This document shows positions 9,973 through 20,185 of a stretch of 64,000 bases of DNA, one piece after another. The translations under genes and the position numbers were made by a program. Numbering within the stretch: position 1 is the stretch's first letter; the number at the start of each line of letters is the position of its first letter. The stretch is from CAVSWT01 sp963731745. Its GTDB lineage: Bacteria > Bacteroidota > Ignavibacteria > Ignavibacteriales > Ignavibacteriaceae. The notes beneath the pieces are model-generated. The model saw nothing but the letters and a program-made list of their open reading frames with translations. It did not search any database and was not told where the DNA came from. The stretch is from the NCBI GenBank assembly GCA_963731745.1, contig CAVSWT010000016.1:248001-312000 (forward strand). The letters run 5' to 3'.

Positions 9973-10012
9973 GGGGACTGCTCAATTTAAATTTCATCAC
10001 TGAACAATCCCC
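9973..10012 (-). terminator. Hairpin after cassette B
   Basis: Arms at 9973-9984 and 10001-10012 form a 12-bp stem with a 16-base loop. All 12 positions pair in the minus-strand transcript (two as G-U), whereas the plus strand has two mismatches, so the hairpin belongs to minus-strand RNA. A T-rich stretch follows. It lies just past the stop of the gene at 10020, separating the TonB cassette from the pectin operon. Confidence 0.72.
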
Positions 10013-10019
10013 GATAAAA

Positions 10020-11252
10020 TTATTTTAGTAAAGACATTTTTTTAGTTATCACTAAATTGCCTGCCGTTAAACGATAAAAATAAATACCGCTTGTTAATCC
10101 GCTGGCATTAAAATTTTTAGTGTATGCACCAGGTTCTAATTTTTCATTTACCAGAGATGCTATTTCCGCACCCAGCACATTATAAATTGTCAGATTCACA
10201 AATGCTGTTTCCGGTACATCAAATTTGATAGAAGTGGAGGGGTTAAAGGGATTTGGATAATTTTGTGTTAAGTTAAATTTAGATGGTACGCCATAATTTA
10301 CTTCAACAACTTTTGAATATTTAAAAGTACCATTAAAATCAACTTGCTTTAATCTATAATATAATTTCCCATTCAAGGCTGAAACATCTTTATAAGAATA
10401 AGTAGAAGTTCGCGTTGTAGTTCCACTACCTTTTAAAAATCCAATTTTCTTCCAGGTGGCCTGATTTGAACTTCTTTCAATTTCAAAACCATTATTATCA
10501 ACTTCAGTTGCAGTCGACCATTTTAATTCAACAGTTTTCTTATTCACTGATGCTGAAAAAGAAGTTAATTCAACTGGGACTGGAGTTTCGCTTGTTGTTC
10601 CAAAAACTCCTACATCTGAAGTATATAAATATTTTGATGTAGATGCAGATCCTTCATACCAGGGATAAACTCTGAGACTTAAAGTTTCGCCATCATTCAC
10701 CTGAAGTGCAGGCGTATAAACAAAATGCATTATGTCAGATGAACCACTATTTCCTAAAGCAATTCCATCAGCAGGATCTTCGGGATTTAATTGTGATTTG
10801 GTTGCAAAGTTATCAGTAGAATAATAAATATTGGCTCTAATTGAACCGGTACCACCACCTAAAAGATCTATATCAATGCTATCAACCGAAAAATTAAAAC
10901 CTGAATTTGGTGAAAGAGAAAATTCAACATAACGATCTGCGACTTCAGTGGTCTCTGGTCCCCATGAAATTGGATTTGCTCCATCGTTTGGCCACCATCT
11001 TTGATATGCACCGCTACCATTTGCAGTACCGCTATAACTTCGAATTCGCCAATCAACACTGCCTGATGCTTCATTCGCACCATTTACATTTCCAACAGTG
11101 ACAGCCACGCTTGGTGAAGTTGCTTCATTCAAATCCACTCTTGAAGCGTCCGTGCAAGGCCAAACGACTGAAGCAGCATCTTGAGCAATAATTACATTGC
11201 TCAGTAAAAAAAGAAATAGAACAACCGGGAAAAACATTGTAGTTTTTTTCAT
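10020..11252 (-). CDS. T9SS-secreted surface protein with PL-associated-type domain (cassette B)
   Basis: No enzyme family recognised. A signal peptide (MKKTTMFFPVVLFLF to IIAQ) is followed by an about 200-residue beta-rich domain containing LRVYPWYEGSASTSKYL and ending VFGTT. Next comes a fibronectin-like segment typical of the run-up to T9SS domains (ELTSFSASVNKK, GFEIERSS), then a T9SS tail from LTQNYPNPFNPSTS to MSLLK. The start at 11252 is chosen for a clear AAAGGAG ribosome site; a frame extends upstream to 11300. The N-terminal domain is shared with the protein at 18082. That domain resembles modules I recall next to pectate lyases, so a glycan-binding surface role is inferred. It is the last gene of cassette B. 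Confidence 0.8.
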   Translation of the reverse strand: MKKTTMFFPVVLFLFLLSNVIIAQDAASVVWPCTDASRVDLNEATSPSVAVTVGNVNGANEASGSVDWRIRSYSGTANGSGAYQRWWPNDGANPISWGPETTEVADRYVEFSLSPNSGFNFSVDSIDIDLLGGGTGSIRANIYYSTDNFATKSQLNPEDPADGIALGNSGSSDIMHFVYTPALQVNDGETLSLRVYPWYEGSASTSKYLYTSDVGVFGTTSETPVPVELTSFSASVNKKTVELKWSTATEVDNNGFEIERSSNQATWKKIGFLKGSGTTTRTSTYSYKDVSALNGKLYYRLKQVDFNGTFKYSKVVEVNYGVPSKFNLTQNYPNPFNPSTSIKFDVPETAFVNLTIYNVLGAEIASLVNEKLEPGAYTKNFNASGLTSGIYFYRLTAGNLVITKKMSLLK

Positions 11253-11335
11253 GTGACTCCTTTGATGGTGAAAAGATAAATTATTTATTAAGGAAAGCAA
11301 CTAAAGAAAATATTATAACCTTTATCTTCTAAACC

Positions 11336-12350
11336 TTAAAAAGAAAAACCAATTGAAATTCTGCTGATATCTTTAAAAGACATCCATCTTGGAAAATGAA
11401 TAATTTACATTAACTTCACTGCCGCTGATGTTTTTATTAACTCCAATTCCCGCAGACCAGCTAGCAAGATCTCTATTGGTTTGATAACCGCCGCGAAGTG
11501 CAATCATTCCTAAAAATTTATACTCACCCCCGATGTTAAATCTTTCAGAATAATTATTGGAATGCAAAAAATCTACAGCAAGTGTAAGAGCGTCACTATT
11601 AGAATGCGAAGGATTAACAAAATCCATCAAATCGATTGCAGTACCTACTGTAAAAGTTAAGGGCAGTTGTTCATAGATTGCTTCTCGAACTATATTTGAA
11701 GAGAAATTTCTTATTGCCATTCCAAATCTAAAATTTTTAAATCCTGTGTAATATTCTACGCCTGCGTCAAAAACTATTTTTTTTGCGTTGTTAGTAGAAG
11801 TAGTACCATCAATAAATGTATTTTCACCTAAATTTTGACCGGCAATTCTTATATTGCCCCCAATTGAAAATTGATCACTTACTGCTTTTGCATAACTTAT
11901 TCCAAAAGAGTAAGCACCAACGTTTGATAATGTACCATTATCAATATAACCCAACCCGCTTCCCTTATTTGGATCCAAACTTGTTCCGTAAATAGTTCCA
12001 TAATTAACTGACAATAAACTTATCCCAACACTTCCATAGTTGCCTATTTTCCAGGAAGCTGCTCCGGAAAGATAGTTTATGTCAGCAATCCATTGAGTAT
12101 AATTCACAATAACATTAAAATCATTTTCAGATGCTGCTAAACCTGCAGGGTTATAAAAAATACTTTCTGCTCCAGTTCCAACCGCATAAAAGGCATCTCC
12201 CATCGAACTAGCTATAGGAGAAGTGCTGACTAACTGAAAATTCATTGTACTTTGTGCAAGTTTATCTAATCCTACTTGACTGATACCAATTCCGGTAAAA
12301 CAAAATATAGCGGCAATCAAAAGGATTAATTTTTTTATTATTAATTGCAT
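11336..12350 (-). pseudogene. PorV/PorQ-like outer-membrane barrel protein with C-terminal frameshift (cassette B)
   Basis: A 325-residue open frame (stop at 11373) matches the PorV/PorQ family: signal peptide, PIASSMGDAFYAVGTGAESIFYNPAGL near residue 46, then repeated amphipathic beta strands. It aligns closely with the paralogue at 19131, except that it stops after FSKMDVF where the paralogue continues about 15 residues to a final Phe. Shifting frame by one base near a T4 run at 11375-11378 restores FKDISRISIGFSF, a normal outer-membrane terminal strand ending in Phe with stop at 11336-11338. PorV-like proteins shuttle or anchor T9SS cargo at the outer membrane. The gene has a strong AAAGGAG site before 12350. 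It may be a recent mutation or a sequence error. Confidence 0.75.
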
Positions 12351-12366
12351 TTTATCTCCTTTCGAT

Positions 12367-14544
12367 TTATCGTACGACTACGAATTTTTGATAAGATATT
12401 TCGCCGCTCGGTTTCTTGAATACTGCAATGTAAACTCCGCTGTTTATTACCTGCTGACTTGAGGTTAACATATTCCACGGTTCAGAGCCGGTTCCTAAGG
12501 GATTATCATGCTCTATAGTTTGAACTAAATCTCCATTTTCAGAATAAATTGAAATTGTACAGAATGAAGGCAGATTATAAAAAGTAATATTTCTCTGATC
12601 TGTAAATCCATAAGTAATTAAAAGCGGATCTTTAATGTTATAAGGATTCGGAACAATTCTAATTTTTGACATGTCTTCCTGCGAAAAGTGCGGGGGCTGA
12701 ACAAAATTTATATCAGGATATAATAGCCTGCTGCTGTACATAATTTTGCCTCTTGTGGTTGGATCAGCATTAATATCATCTTCTGCAATTCTAACTTTGG
12801 CTTGAATGTAAAAATAATACTGAGCTCCAAACAGTACGTCCGTAATTTTAATGGAATGAGATTCGCCTTTATCCGTGGCATCAGAATTATAAACGGGGCT
12901 GTAAAAGATTGTATCTGCATTTGAGATTCTTGCCATAACTAAATAACCGGCAAAATTGGGCATGCTTTCTGCGCCTGGATCGGTCCATTCAATTTGAACT
13001 CCATCGCCAAAACCTGTAATTGATGCAGTGGCGGGCGGAGGAGGAGCCTGTGGAATATTGTAGTTATGATTATAATTCCATTTTGCCCTGTATGCACTTA
13101 ACATAACGGAATCAATTCCCATGCTTATCCATCTGTCTTTACTTTTATCAACTTCAGTTGCGGATGCTGGAAATTTAAAATTACTTGGCAGCCATCCGGT
13201 ATTTGGGTCCGGCATATTGGGAGGATCTTTCAGCGTACCGTTAAGCCATTTTTCCCCAATCTCTTGTCCTTTTTTAAATCCTATTCCTGTATAGCCACTC
13301 GCATATACAATGTGAATTTTTTGCCCGGGCATTATATCGTAGGGGCCGAAACTAACATATCGATAAGCCTCATGCTGTTGTAAAGCCGAAGGAACACTGG
13401 AATTTTCTGCAACTCCAAATTCGTCAGAGTTTTCTTCGTGATGAGTATTGGGAATTGCATTTTGCATAGGATATTGATCAGAATATTCGCCTCGAATAAC
13501 AAAGTAATTACTGCTATTATAAACATCATCCACATTTTTAGGGAATGCTGTTGGAGCACCCGAGTAAGTTACCTTTGGCTGTAAAGGATCGTCAATATCC
13601 TGGGCTGCATCAGTATACGGAGCTTGTGATGCATGTAGAATGGAAAAGTATGTCATATTTGGATCTAAAAGTCTGCCGCGTTGTGTTGTTGCAGGCGCAC
13701 CCATATCATCACCCGCTTTTTGAGGATTATCCGCACTATATTCATAAAAGATTCGTAACGAATCACCAGGCCTCCCACCGTAATAATGCTGCCAGTTATT
13801 CGCATTTAAATCAAAATTATCTGCTGCGCCTGGTGCAGGATTATTTCCATTTGAGTACTGCAAATTATCTTTCGATTCACGAATATTTATAAAAACACTG
13901 TCCAAAGTAACAGCGCTTTCATTTGTGAAAGTTAAATCGGTAATTATGTAATCATCATTAAATGACTGCGACCAGGCTAATAATTTCCGTTTTACATTTA
14001 CTCCAAGTATTGTTGAATCTGTTACTTCACATATTTGATCAAACGTATGATTTTGAAACTCGCTGTATGACGGATCAACCGTTGCAAAATTTTCTAATTC
14101 AACTTCCTTAAAATTCACAATTTGTTTCGGGAAACCATACCTTAAATAATTTGTTAATGGGACAACTACCTTCCCATTTCCCCAAGCAGGATCAAGCTCA
14201 CTGGTATAGCTGTATTGTGCAACAGGCATAACAGAATCCACAAAAGGATTAAACCAATGCAGAGCAGTTATTATCACACCCGCACCAGTAAAGCCCTCTG
14301 CATATTGACCCCTGTTTGCCATAATATCAAAATCATTGGGGAAATAACCGTTCGTGTAATCAAAATTAGATCTGTAGCCGTTTGCTGTAACGCCATACCA
14401 AATATGTCCCAATTTCATTACTGCAGTTTCCGATTCGAGTGGTGTTTGAGCATAAATATTTGTATAAGCAAATAAAAGTAATGCTATGCCTAAACTGATT
14501 TTCATAATCAGATTATTAAATAATTTACACTTCCAATTAAGCAT
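12367..14544 (-). CDS. Large exported T9SS-type protein next to TonB receptor (cassette B)
   Basis: A 725-residue protein of unknown function, homologous over its length to the one at 20186. After a signal peptide (ending NIYAQ) it has an N-terminal region with WYGVTANGYRSNFDYTNGYF and VPLTNYLRYG, which the paralogue mirrors. A fibronectin-like fold around 500-600 includes FYSPVY and QYYFYIQAKVRIAEDD. A C-terminal domain of about 100 residues follows, from IVPNPYN to FVVVR, a T9SS type-A-like tail. The start at 14544 has a GGAG ribosome site; Met14 is an alternative. It begins 23 bases after the TonB receptor stop, where SusD normally sits in Bacteroidetes loci, but it has no SusD features I can recognise. 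Possibly the surface glycan-binding partner of the receptor (inference). Confidence 0.85.
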   Translation of the reverse strand: MLNWKCKLFNNLIMKISLGIALLLFAYTNIYAQTPLESETAVMKLGHIWYGVTANGYRSNFDYTNGYFPNDFDIMANRGQYAEGFTGAGVIITALHWFNPFVDSVMPVAQYSYTSELDPAWGNGKVVVPLTNYLRYGFPKQIVNFKEVELENFATVDPSYSEFQNHTFDQICEVTDSTILGVNVKRKLLAWSQSFNDDYIITDLTFTNESAVTLDSVFINIRESKDNLQYSNGNNPAPGAADNFDLNANNWQHYYGGRPGDSLRIFYEYSADNPQKAGDDMGAPATTQRGRLLDPNMTYFSILHASQAPYTDAAQDIDDPLQPKVTYSGAPTAFPKNVDDVYNSSNYFVIRGEYSDQYPMQNAIPNTHHEENSDEFGVAENSSVPSALQQHEAYRYVSFGPYDIMPGQKIHIVYASGYTGIGFKKGQEIGEKWLNGTLKDPPNMPDPNTGWLPSNFKFPASATEVDKSKDRWISMGIDSVMLSAYRAKWNYNHNYNIPQAPPPPATASITGFGDGVQIEWTDPGAESMPNFAGYLVMARISNADTIFYSPVYNSDATDKGESHSIKITDVLFGAQYYFYIQAKVRIAEDDINADPTTRGKIMYSSRLLYPDINFVQPPHFSQEDMSKIRIVPNPYNIKDPLLITYGFTDQRNITFYNLPSFCTISIYSENGDLVQTIEHDNPLGTGSEPWNMLTSSQQVINSGVYIAVFKKPSGEISYQKFVVVR

Positions 14545-14567
14545 ATTAAAGCTCCAATTTCTGTTTC

Positions 14568-17500
14568 TTAAAAATCAACTTTTAAACCGAACCAAATATC
14601 TCTTGGCTGGTCGAATAAGAAAAACGAATAGTTAGGATTATTTATGTATGGTTTTTCACTTGATCTTAAATCACCAACTTTATCATTACCAGGTAAATAT
14701 GCACCCGGATTGCTTTTCCTTAGCTGATCATATTTTGGTGAGTCATACATAGGAAGATGAAGTGAAGCTAAGTAATCCCGTTCATCATTATCATTATTTT
14801 CATGCTGGAAAGCATAACCTTTACTCATAAGATTTACTTTAAGATTTAACACATTAGAACAATCTAAATAAAAAGTTGCTACTGTTGAACCGAAATTAAT
14901 TGATTTGCTTAATTTAAGATCAACCATAAAATAATCAGGCCAAGACAAATTATTATTTGTGAACGGATCATTTAAAGGATTCCATGTAAAATAACTTCCT
15001 GATTTCCATTGGCCGAATAATGTAAGATTCCATTTACCGAATAAGTCCAAACCGCCAAGCTGCGGGCCCCATTTTTCAGGTGAACGAAATGTAATATTTG
15101 CGTTTACACTTGGTCTTGGGAGTGTTCTTGATTCGCTTCCCTGATATAAAGTTGATTGAGCATTATTAATAGCTATATCTGAAATCGTTCGTACTCCAGT
15201 ATATCCTGTTTTAGTAAGCGCATAGTCAAAATTTAACCAGCCTGTTACCCAGTCACCTACATTTTTGGATATATTAATTTCTACACCTTGAACATCCTGA
15301 TATTCATTATTTAAATAAGATCTATAGTTCAAGGTTGAATGAGCGGCTTGTCCGGAAACATAGTCCACTCTACCAAATTGGCCTGTGACATCTTTATAAT
15401 AGCCTGAAATTCTGGCTATATAATTCTGCAGAAAATTATAGGCGACCCCAATTTCGTATGAAGTTGTTCTGGGAGGCTCCATATTCGGATTTGACATTTG
15501 ATACAAGCCATTTTTAGTGTATCTATATTTAAACTGATACATGCTGTAATAAGGAGGATTAGATCTAAACTGTCCGTAGTTAAAATAAAATTTTGAATTT
15601 TCTGTTACAGGGAAAGAAATTCCTATACGCGGACTGACAGTGAAATAGTTTTTAACTTTTTGTAAAAAACCAGGATGCTCTTTGTCGTATGCATACCATG
15701 CATCCCAAATAAATGAATTTCCTGTATTAAGGTATTCATAAAGAGTGCTGTCATTTGCACCGCCTCCGGGTAAAGCCTGAGGGGCATACGCATCATAAGC
15801 AAAAGGATCGGCTGGCCAAAGCCCGCCGCCGCCGTAATAGTAGTCAAATCTTACTCCGAGATTAGCAATAATATTTCCGTAAGTTAATTGATCTTGAACA
15901 AATAATCCTGTCTGACTTGGTTTACGGTTATAATTATATTCATAAATATTATAGGAATTATTATTCCATGCTTCCCAGTATTTATGATCTAAATGAATAA
16001 GATTATATTCAATTCCAGCTTTAACATAATTGTGTTCATCAACCTGAGAAGTTAAACTCAATTTAGCTGAATACTGATACTCCCTTTGATTATCATGTAA
16101 ATCTCCTTCACGGTGCCCAAAGGTCATACTGGGTACCCATGGAAGCGTAAACGAATAAGCACTATACTGCTCATTTGAAAATTGAGATTTGCCGTAAGGT
16201 GTTTGATCAACATAAAAAGGTCCGAAGTTAGTGATTGTGGTTGTATCTCTGTTATCTCCCGTTGGTGTATAATCTTTAATTACCATATAGCCCAAAGCAA
16301 GTTCATAAAAAGTTTTGTCACTCAATGCCTGATTTAATGTTAACCCGGTTTTTACTGTTGTCTGATTTAGTATAGGATAGTAATTGGGGTCATATGAATA
16401 AACGAAGTCATCAGATTTGTATTTAATATTATTTAGCGGCATAAATCCGCCTCTATCACTTGCATCCGGTGCATCGCCGTTTACAGGAATAATAGGAGTA
16501 ACTCCTATTTGTCTGCCCCATAATCCGTTTAAAGTAAGCGTCATGCTGCTAACAGGATTAGATTTTATTTTAAGCAGTGTGGTGGATGAAAATTCGTTAT
16601 CTAAAGTAACCGGCATTGTGTAATGCTGCTTCTTAGTATTATTAGAAATATAAAAAGTTGCATCGCCTAAGGCACGACTGACAAATGGAATAGGTCCTCC
16701 AAATCCAAAATCAATATTTTGATCGCTGTAATTTTCCCTGCCGACTCTATTAGCAAATAGTTTTTTCTGATCTTCAGGAACTGAATATCCTAATTTTGCA
16801 AGCCCCTGATAATCTGGAATTACACGAAACATCCATGCAGATAGAAGATATAAATCCAGCGGTGTTGCATCGGGATAGGTTATAGTTATAGATCGTGATT
16901 TAGCCTCTGCATCATAACCAATAAATGAAGGATGCTGCCCTCTCATATATTCATCATCAGCCCAAGCGCTTTCAGTGCCTTGGAAAGCTACAGCAGGATC
17001 AAGAAATGAAACCAAATAATCATTATGAGGATCAAAATAGGATTGGCCAAATCTTTTTACATGCGACTGATCGGTTGAAATATCTACTGTTCCATGGTAT
17101 CCATCCATAGTACCGGTTTTGGTTGATATATTAATTAAGCCTGAACGGAAATTGCCATATTCGGCATTATATCCGCCGGACATTAATGATACTTGTTCAA
17201 TAGCGCTTAATGGTATTGACGTATTTGCATTCCCGTTTGATTGATTATTAAAAGAAAGTCCATCTACAAAAGTTCCCGTTTGATCAGGACTGCCGCCCCT
17301 GATAGTTAGATAACCGTTATCATTTTCTCCCACACCAGGAAGTTTTTCCAAAAAATTATTTATTTGCCTAATTCCTGAAGAATTAACAATATCAGCATTT
17401 GTAACCATAAGCTGTGTACTTGAAACTTCCTTGTGAAGTTCATCCCGATTGGAAGTAACTACAACAGTTTTTGATTCTATAACTCCAGAGCTTAATTCGA

Positions 17501-17819
17501 TATTTTGCTCAGTTACGCGGTCAACAGAAACTATCACTCCAGTTATAACTTTTGTTTGATATCCTATCATTGAAGCTTTAAGATTGTAAGTCCCTACAGG
17601 AACGTTAACAATAAAAAACTTACCGTTAACATCAGTAGCTGCCCCTAAGCCTGTACCTTCAACAATTACATTGGCGCCTATAAGCAGCTCACCGGAAGCA
17701 GCATCTTTTATAGTACCAACAATTCTGCTGCGGGATTGAGAAAATGTAAATTGTGTAAGGATGATTAATAATATTAGGAAAAAGGCATGTCTGATCCCAT
17801 AAATCATATTACGATTCAT
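14568..17819 (-). CDS. TonB-dependent outer-membrane receptor with CarboxypepD-like N-terminal domain (cassette B)
   Basis: A 1083-residue TonB-dependent receptor. A signal peptide (to QFTFSQS) is followed by a carboxypeptidase-regulatory-like domain (IVGTIKDAASGELLIGANVIV, about residues 32-115). The plug domain includes LRQ-type INNFLEKLPGV, TIRGGSPDQTGTFVDG and EQVSLMSGGYNAEYGNFRSG, and a long beta-barrel ends in Phe (WFGLKVDF). Such receptors import large ligands across the outer membrane using TonB energy; a pectin or hemicellulose oligosaccharide is inferred from context. It begins cassette B, with an AGGGAG ribosome site before the ATG at 17819. It is clearly paralogous to the protein at 22474. 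Confidence 0.93.
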   Translation of the reverse strand: MNRNMIYGIRHAFFLILLIILTQFTFSQSRSRIVGTIKDAASGELLIGANVIVEGTGLGAATDVNGKFFIVNVPVGTYNLKASMIGYQTKVITGVIVSVDRVTEQNIELSSGVIESKTVVVTSNRDELHKEVSSTQLMVTNADIVNSSGIRQINNFLEKLPGVGENDNGYLTIRGGSPDQTGTFVDGLSFNNQSNGNANTSIPLSAIEQVSLMSGGYNAEYGNFRSGLINISTKTGTMDGYHGTVDISTDQSHVKRFGQSYFDPHNDYLVSFLDPAVAFQGTESAWADDEYMRGQHPSFIGYDAEAKSRSITITYPDATPLDLYLLSAWMFRVIPDYQGLAKLGYSVPEDQKKLFANRVGRENYSDQNIDFGFGGPIPFVSRALGDATFYISNNTKKQHYTMPVTLDNEFSSTTLLKIKSNPVSSMTLTLNGLWGRQIGVTPIIPVNGDAPDASDRGGFMPLNNIKYKSDDFVYSYDPNYYPILNQTTVKTGLTLNQALSDKTFYELALGYMVIKDYTPTGDNRDTTTITNFGPFYVDQTPYGKSQFSNEQYSAYSFTLPWVPSMTFGHREGDLHDNQREYQYSAKLSLTSQVDEHNYVKAGIEYNLIHLDHKYWEAWNNNSYNIYEYNYNRKPSQTGLFVQDQLTYGNIIANLGVRFDYYYGGGGLWPADPFAYDAYAPQALPGGGANDSTLYEYLNTGNSFIWDAWYAYDKEHPGFLQKVKNYFTVSPRIGISFPVTENSKFYFNYGQFRSNPPYYSMYQFKYRYTKNGLYQMSNPNMEPPRTTSYEIGVAYNFLQNYIARISGYYKDVTGQFGRVDYVSGQAAHSTLNYRSYLNNEYQDVQGVEINISKNVGDWVTGWLNFDYALTKTGYTGVRTISDIAINNAQSTLYQGSESRTLPRPSVNANITFRSPEKWGPQLGGLDLFGKWNLTLFGQWKSGSYFTWNPLNDPFTNNNLSWPDYFMVDLKLSKSINFGSTVATFYLDCSNVLNLKVNLMSKGYAFQHENNDNDERDYLASLHLPMYDSPKYDQLRKSNPGAYLPGNDKVGDLRSSEKPYINNPNYSFFLFDQPRDIWFGLKVDF

Positions 17820-18030
17820 GTTTAACTCCCTATTAGTTCAATTGAGTTATTCATATTAATATTTTTTTATTCAGAAGCTGAATTAAATTTCAATTAAGAA
17901 TGTACGTGTCGAATATTATTTTTAAAATCGCCTAATAAAAATATTTTTAAACACTTTGATAAAATTTTATTTTAAATGCCGGGAATGTATCTGAAGCAAT
18001 GAAGAGAGTAACTTTCTAATAATAAATAAG

Positions 18031-18062
18031 TGAGGCTGCAACAGTATATTATTGCAGCCTCA
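18031..18062 (-). terminator. Hairpin terminator after cassette A
   Basis: A perfect 11-bp inverted repeat (TGAGGCTGCAA at 18031-18041 and its complement at 18052-18062) with a 10-base loop. It starts 20 bases beyond the stop of the T9SS gene at 18082. In minus-strand RNA it is followed by a moderately T-rich stretch, so it probably ends the cassette A transcript and isolates it from cassette B. Confidence 0.82.
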
Positions 18063-18081
18063 AATATATTTTTACTTAATG

Positions 18082-19023
18082 TTATTTAAGTAAAGTCATT
18101 TTTTTGATACTTGTAAAGTTATCCGTTTTTAACTGATAAAAATAAATACCGCTAGTTAAATTTGCAGCATTAAAGTTAACGTTATGCGATCCAGCACCCA
18201 TAACTTGATCTACCACTGTTGCAACTTTTTGACCAAGTAGATTGTACACATTTAGTGATACATGGCTTTCTTTCGGCATATCGAAACTAATATTTGTATT
18301 TGGATTAAATGGATTTGGATAGTTCTGTTCTAATACAAATTTCTTAGGCAGATTTCCATTATCTTCAACACCTGTTGTAGGCATTGTAGTACCATAAATC
18401 CTGACAAGCCACATAACTATATATTTTGATGTACTTGCACTTCCTGCGTTATACCATGGATAAACTCTAAGTGCAAAAACACCGCCGTCACTAACATTAG
18501 TGTTTACTGCAAAGCTAGTATCATGAGGAGCTCCTGAAGCCCCATCTCTAACGTCCGGCAATCCTTTGATATCGCCATAAGAAGCACTATCATAATCTAA
18601 TAAATGGCCCATACCAAAATTCATTGTATCTACATCCCAATATACTCCAGCATGCAATCCGCCATGTGTGCCGTAGCAGGCTAACCAGAATGCCACGCTG
18701 TCTATATGTAATGAATTTCCACTTGCCGGTTTAGCTAGAAACTGAAGATATCTTCCATCTACAGGGCCGGTTTCAACTCCACCGCCCCATCCAGTACTAT
18801 CATATACTCTTAAAGCAGGTCCGCTAAGCGCGCCGCCATCAAAATCCTTTAAAGTTAAAGGAGCAGCCCAAAAAGCAGAATCGCCCTCTAAACTACTGCC
18901 GCCTGTTATTGCGACATATGGGTCAGTACTTAAATCCCATAGTGCTTCAACTTCTGTTTGTGCGAAAATCTTTGCTGAAAAAAATAATGCTATGATTATC
19001 AGCAAAGTAGTTAATTGTCTCAT
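18082..19023 (-). CDS. T9SS-secreted surface protein with PL-associated-type domain (cassette A)
   Basis: A 313-residue protein with signal peptide (IALFFSAKIFAQ), a beta-rich domain of about 190 residues and a T9SS tail (LEQNYPNPFNPNTNIS to MTLLK). No catalytic motif is seen. The domain shares LRVYPWYNAGSASTSKYI and a closing IYGTT with the protein at 10020, but the fibronectin-like spacer of that paralogue is absent, which accounts for most of the shorter length. A GGAGG ribosome site precedes the ATG at 19023. It is the last gene of cassette A, followed by a strong terminator hairpin. A surface glycan-binding role fits but is inferred. Confidence 0.82.
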   Translation of the reverse strand: MRQLTTLLIIIALFFSAKIFAQTEVEALWDLSTDPYVAITGGSSLEGDSAFWAAPLTLKDFDGGALSGPALRVYDSTGWGGGVETGPVDGRYLQFLAKPASGNSLHIDSVAFWLACYGTHGGLHAGVYWDVDTMNFGMGHLLDYDSASYGDIKGLPDVRDGASGAPHDTSFAVNTNVSDGGVFALRVYPWYNAGSASTSKYIVMWLVRIYGTTMPTTGVEDNGNLPKKFVLEQNYPNPFNPNTNISFDMPKESHVSLNVYNLLGQKVATVVDQVMGAGSHNVNFNAANLTSGIYFYQLKTDNFTSIKKMTLLK

Positions 19024-19130
19024 GTATCCTCCATGTTAGATTAATAATGAATTATTAGTTAATTATCTCGTTCCCCATTATAGTTAGGTTGCAAAATAAT
19101 TTCGAATTTATTTTTAATTTTAATTCAGTT

Positions 19131-20162
19131 TTAAAATCCTATATTCAAAGCAAATCTATTTACTCCATCAAAATCTTTTAAATTTGAATAAGAATAGTCA
19201 ACTTCTATTCGTGTTCCGCCAAAGGATGTTCCTAATCCAATACCGCCTGACCAGCTAAGTATATCATGATTGGTTTCGTAGCCTGTTCTTATTGAAACCA
19301 TATTCATAAATGTGTACTCAAGCCCGGTATTAACTCTATCAGTATAATCATTAGGATGAATAAATTCAGATGATAATAATAACTGATGATTTTCTGACAT
19401 CTCTTCATTAAATAAATCCATTAAGTTTATTCCTAATCCAACTGAAAAAGCAAGCGGAAGTGGTGATTGGAAGCTTTGGTATTGAACAAAAGTGGAAAAA
19501 TTTCTTATGGACATACCAAGTCGTAATGATTTTATACCCGGGAAATATTTTATTCCCATATCGAATGCCAATTTGTTCGCATTATTATCTGAAGTGTTGC
19601 CGCTAGCATTTGTTAATTGGCCTAACTGCTGGCCTACATATTTTACAGTTCCGCCAATTGAAAATTTTGAGCTTATGCCTTTTACATATGTCAATCCAAT
19701 GGAATATGCACCAACGTTTGAAACATCGCCGGTTAATAGATAATTTGGACCAGTGCCGCCAACGGGAGTAAAAGCTGTTCCTTTAATGGTCCCATAATCA
19801 ACCGTAATAAAACTCAAAGCAAATGCTCCATAATTATCAGTGTTCCATGCAACAGCACCCGCTAAATATTTTATATCTGCAAACCATTGAGTTGAAGAGA
19901 CAAACGCTTCAAAGTGCGAATCCATTTCTGTTAAACCGGCAGGGTTAAAAAATACGCTTTGCACACCTTTACTCATTGCCGTATAAGCGTCGCCCATAGC
20001 CGCAGCTTTAGGTACGACTCCTACTTGCAGAAAAGTCATCGAGGCTTGTCCCGTTTGTTTTACGTTCGCTCCATCCTGTCCAAGAGAACTAATATCTTGA
20101 GCGAACATAGTCAAACTGCCCAATGATAGAATAAACGCAATAATTTTTGTTAAAAGTTTCAT
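19131..20162 (-). CDS. PorV/PorQ-like outer-membrane barrel protein (cassette A)
   Basis: A 343-residue PorV/PorQ-family protein (FadL-like barrel). A signal peptide (SLTMFAQ) is followed by the family signature KAAAMGDAYTAMSKGVQSVFFNPAGL near residue 52 and repeating beta strands. It ends in RFALNIGF, with the terminal Phe typical of outer-membrane barrels. In T9SS organisms PorV shuttles cargo from the translocon to the attachment complex; many PorV/PorQ paralogues have no assigned function. Its position between two T9SS-type proteins suggests dedicated handling of those cargos (inference). It starts 23 bases after the 739-residue gene with an AGGAG site about 10 bases upstream. It is the intact counterpart of the frameshifted copy at 11336-12350. 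Confidence 0.88.
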   Translation of the reverse strand: MKLLTKIIAFILSLGSLTMFAQDISSLGQDGANVKQTGQASMTFLQVGVVPKAAAMGDAYTAMSKGVQSVFFNPAGLTEMDSHFEAFVSSTQWFADIKYLAGAVAWNTDNYGAFALSFITVDYGTIKGTAFTPVGGTGPNYLLTGDVSNVGAYSIGLTYVKGISSKFSIGGTVKYVGQQLGQLTNASGNTSDNNANKLAFDMGIKYFPGIKSLRLGMSIRNFSTFVQYQSFQSPLPLAFSVGLGINLMDLFNEEMSENHQLLLSSEFIHPNDYTDRVNTGLEYTFMNMVSIRTGYETNHDILSWSGGIGLGTSFGGTRIEVDYSYSNLKDFDGVNRFALNIGF

Positions 20163-20185
20163 CTATGTAAATCTCCTATTAATTA

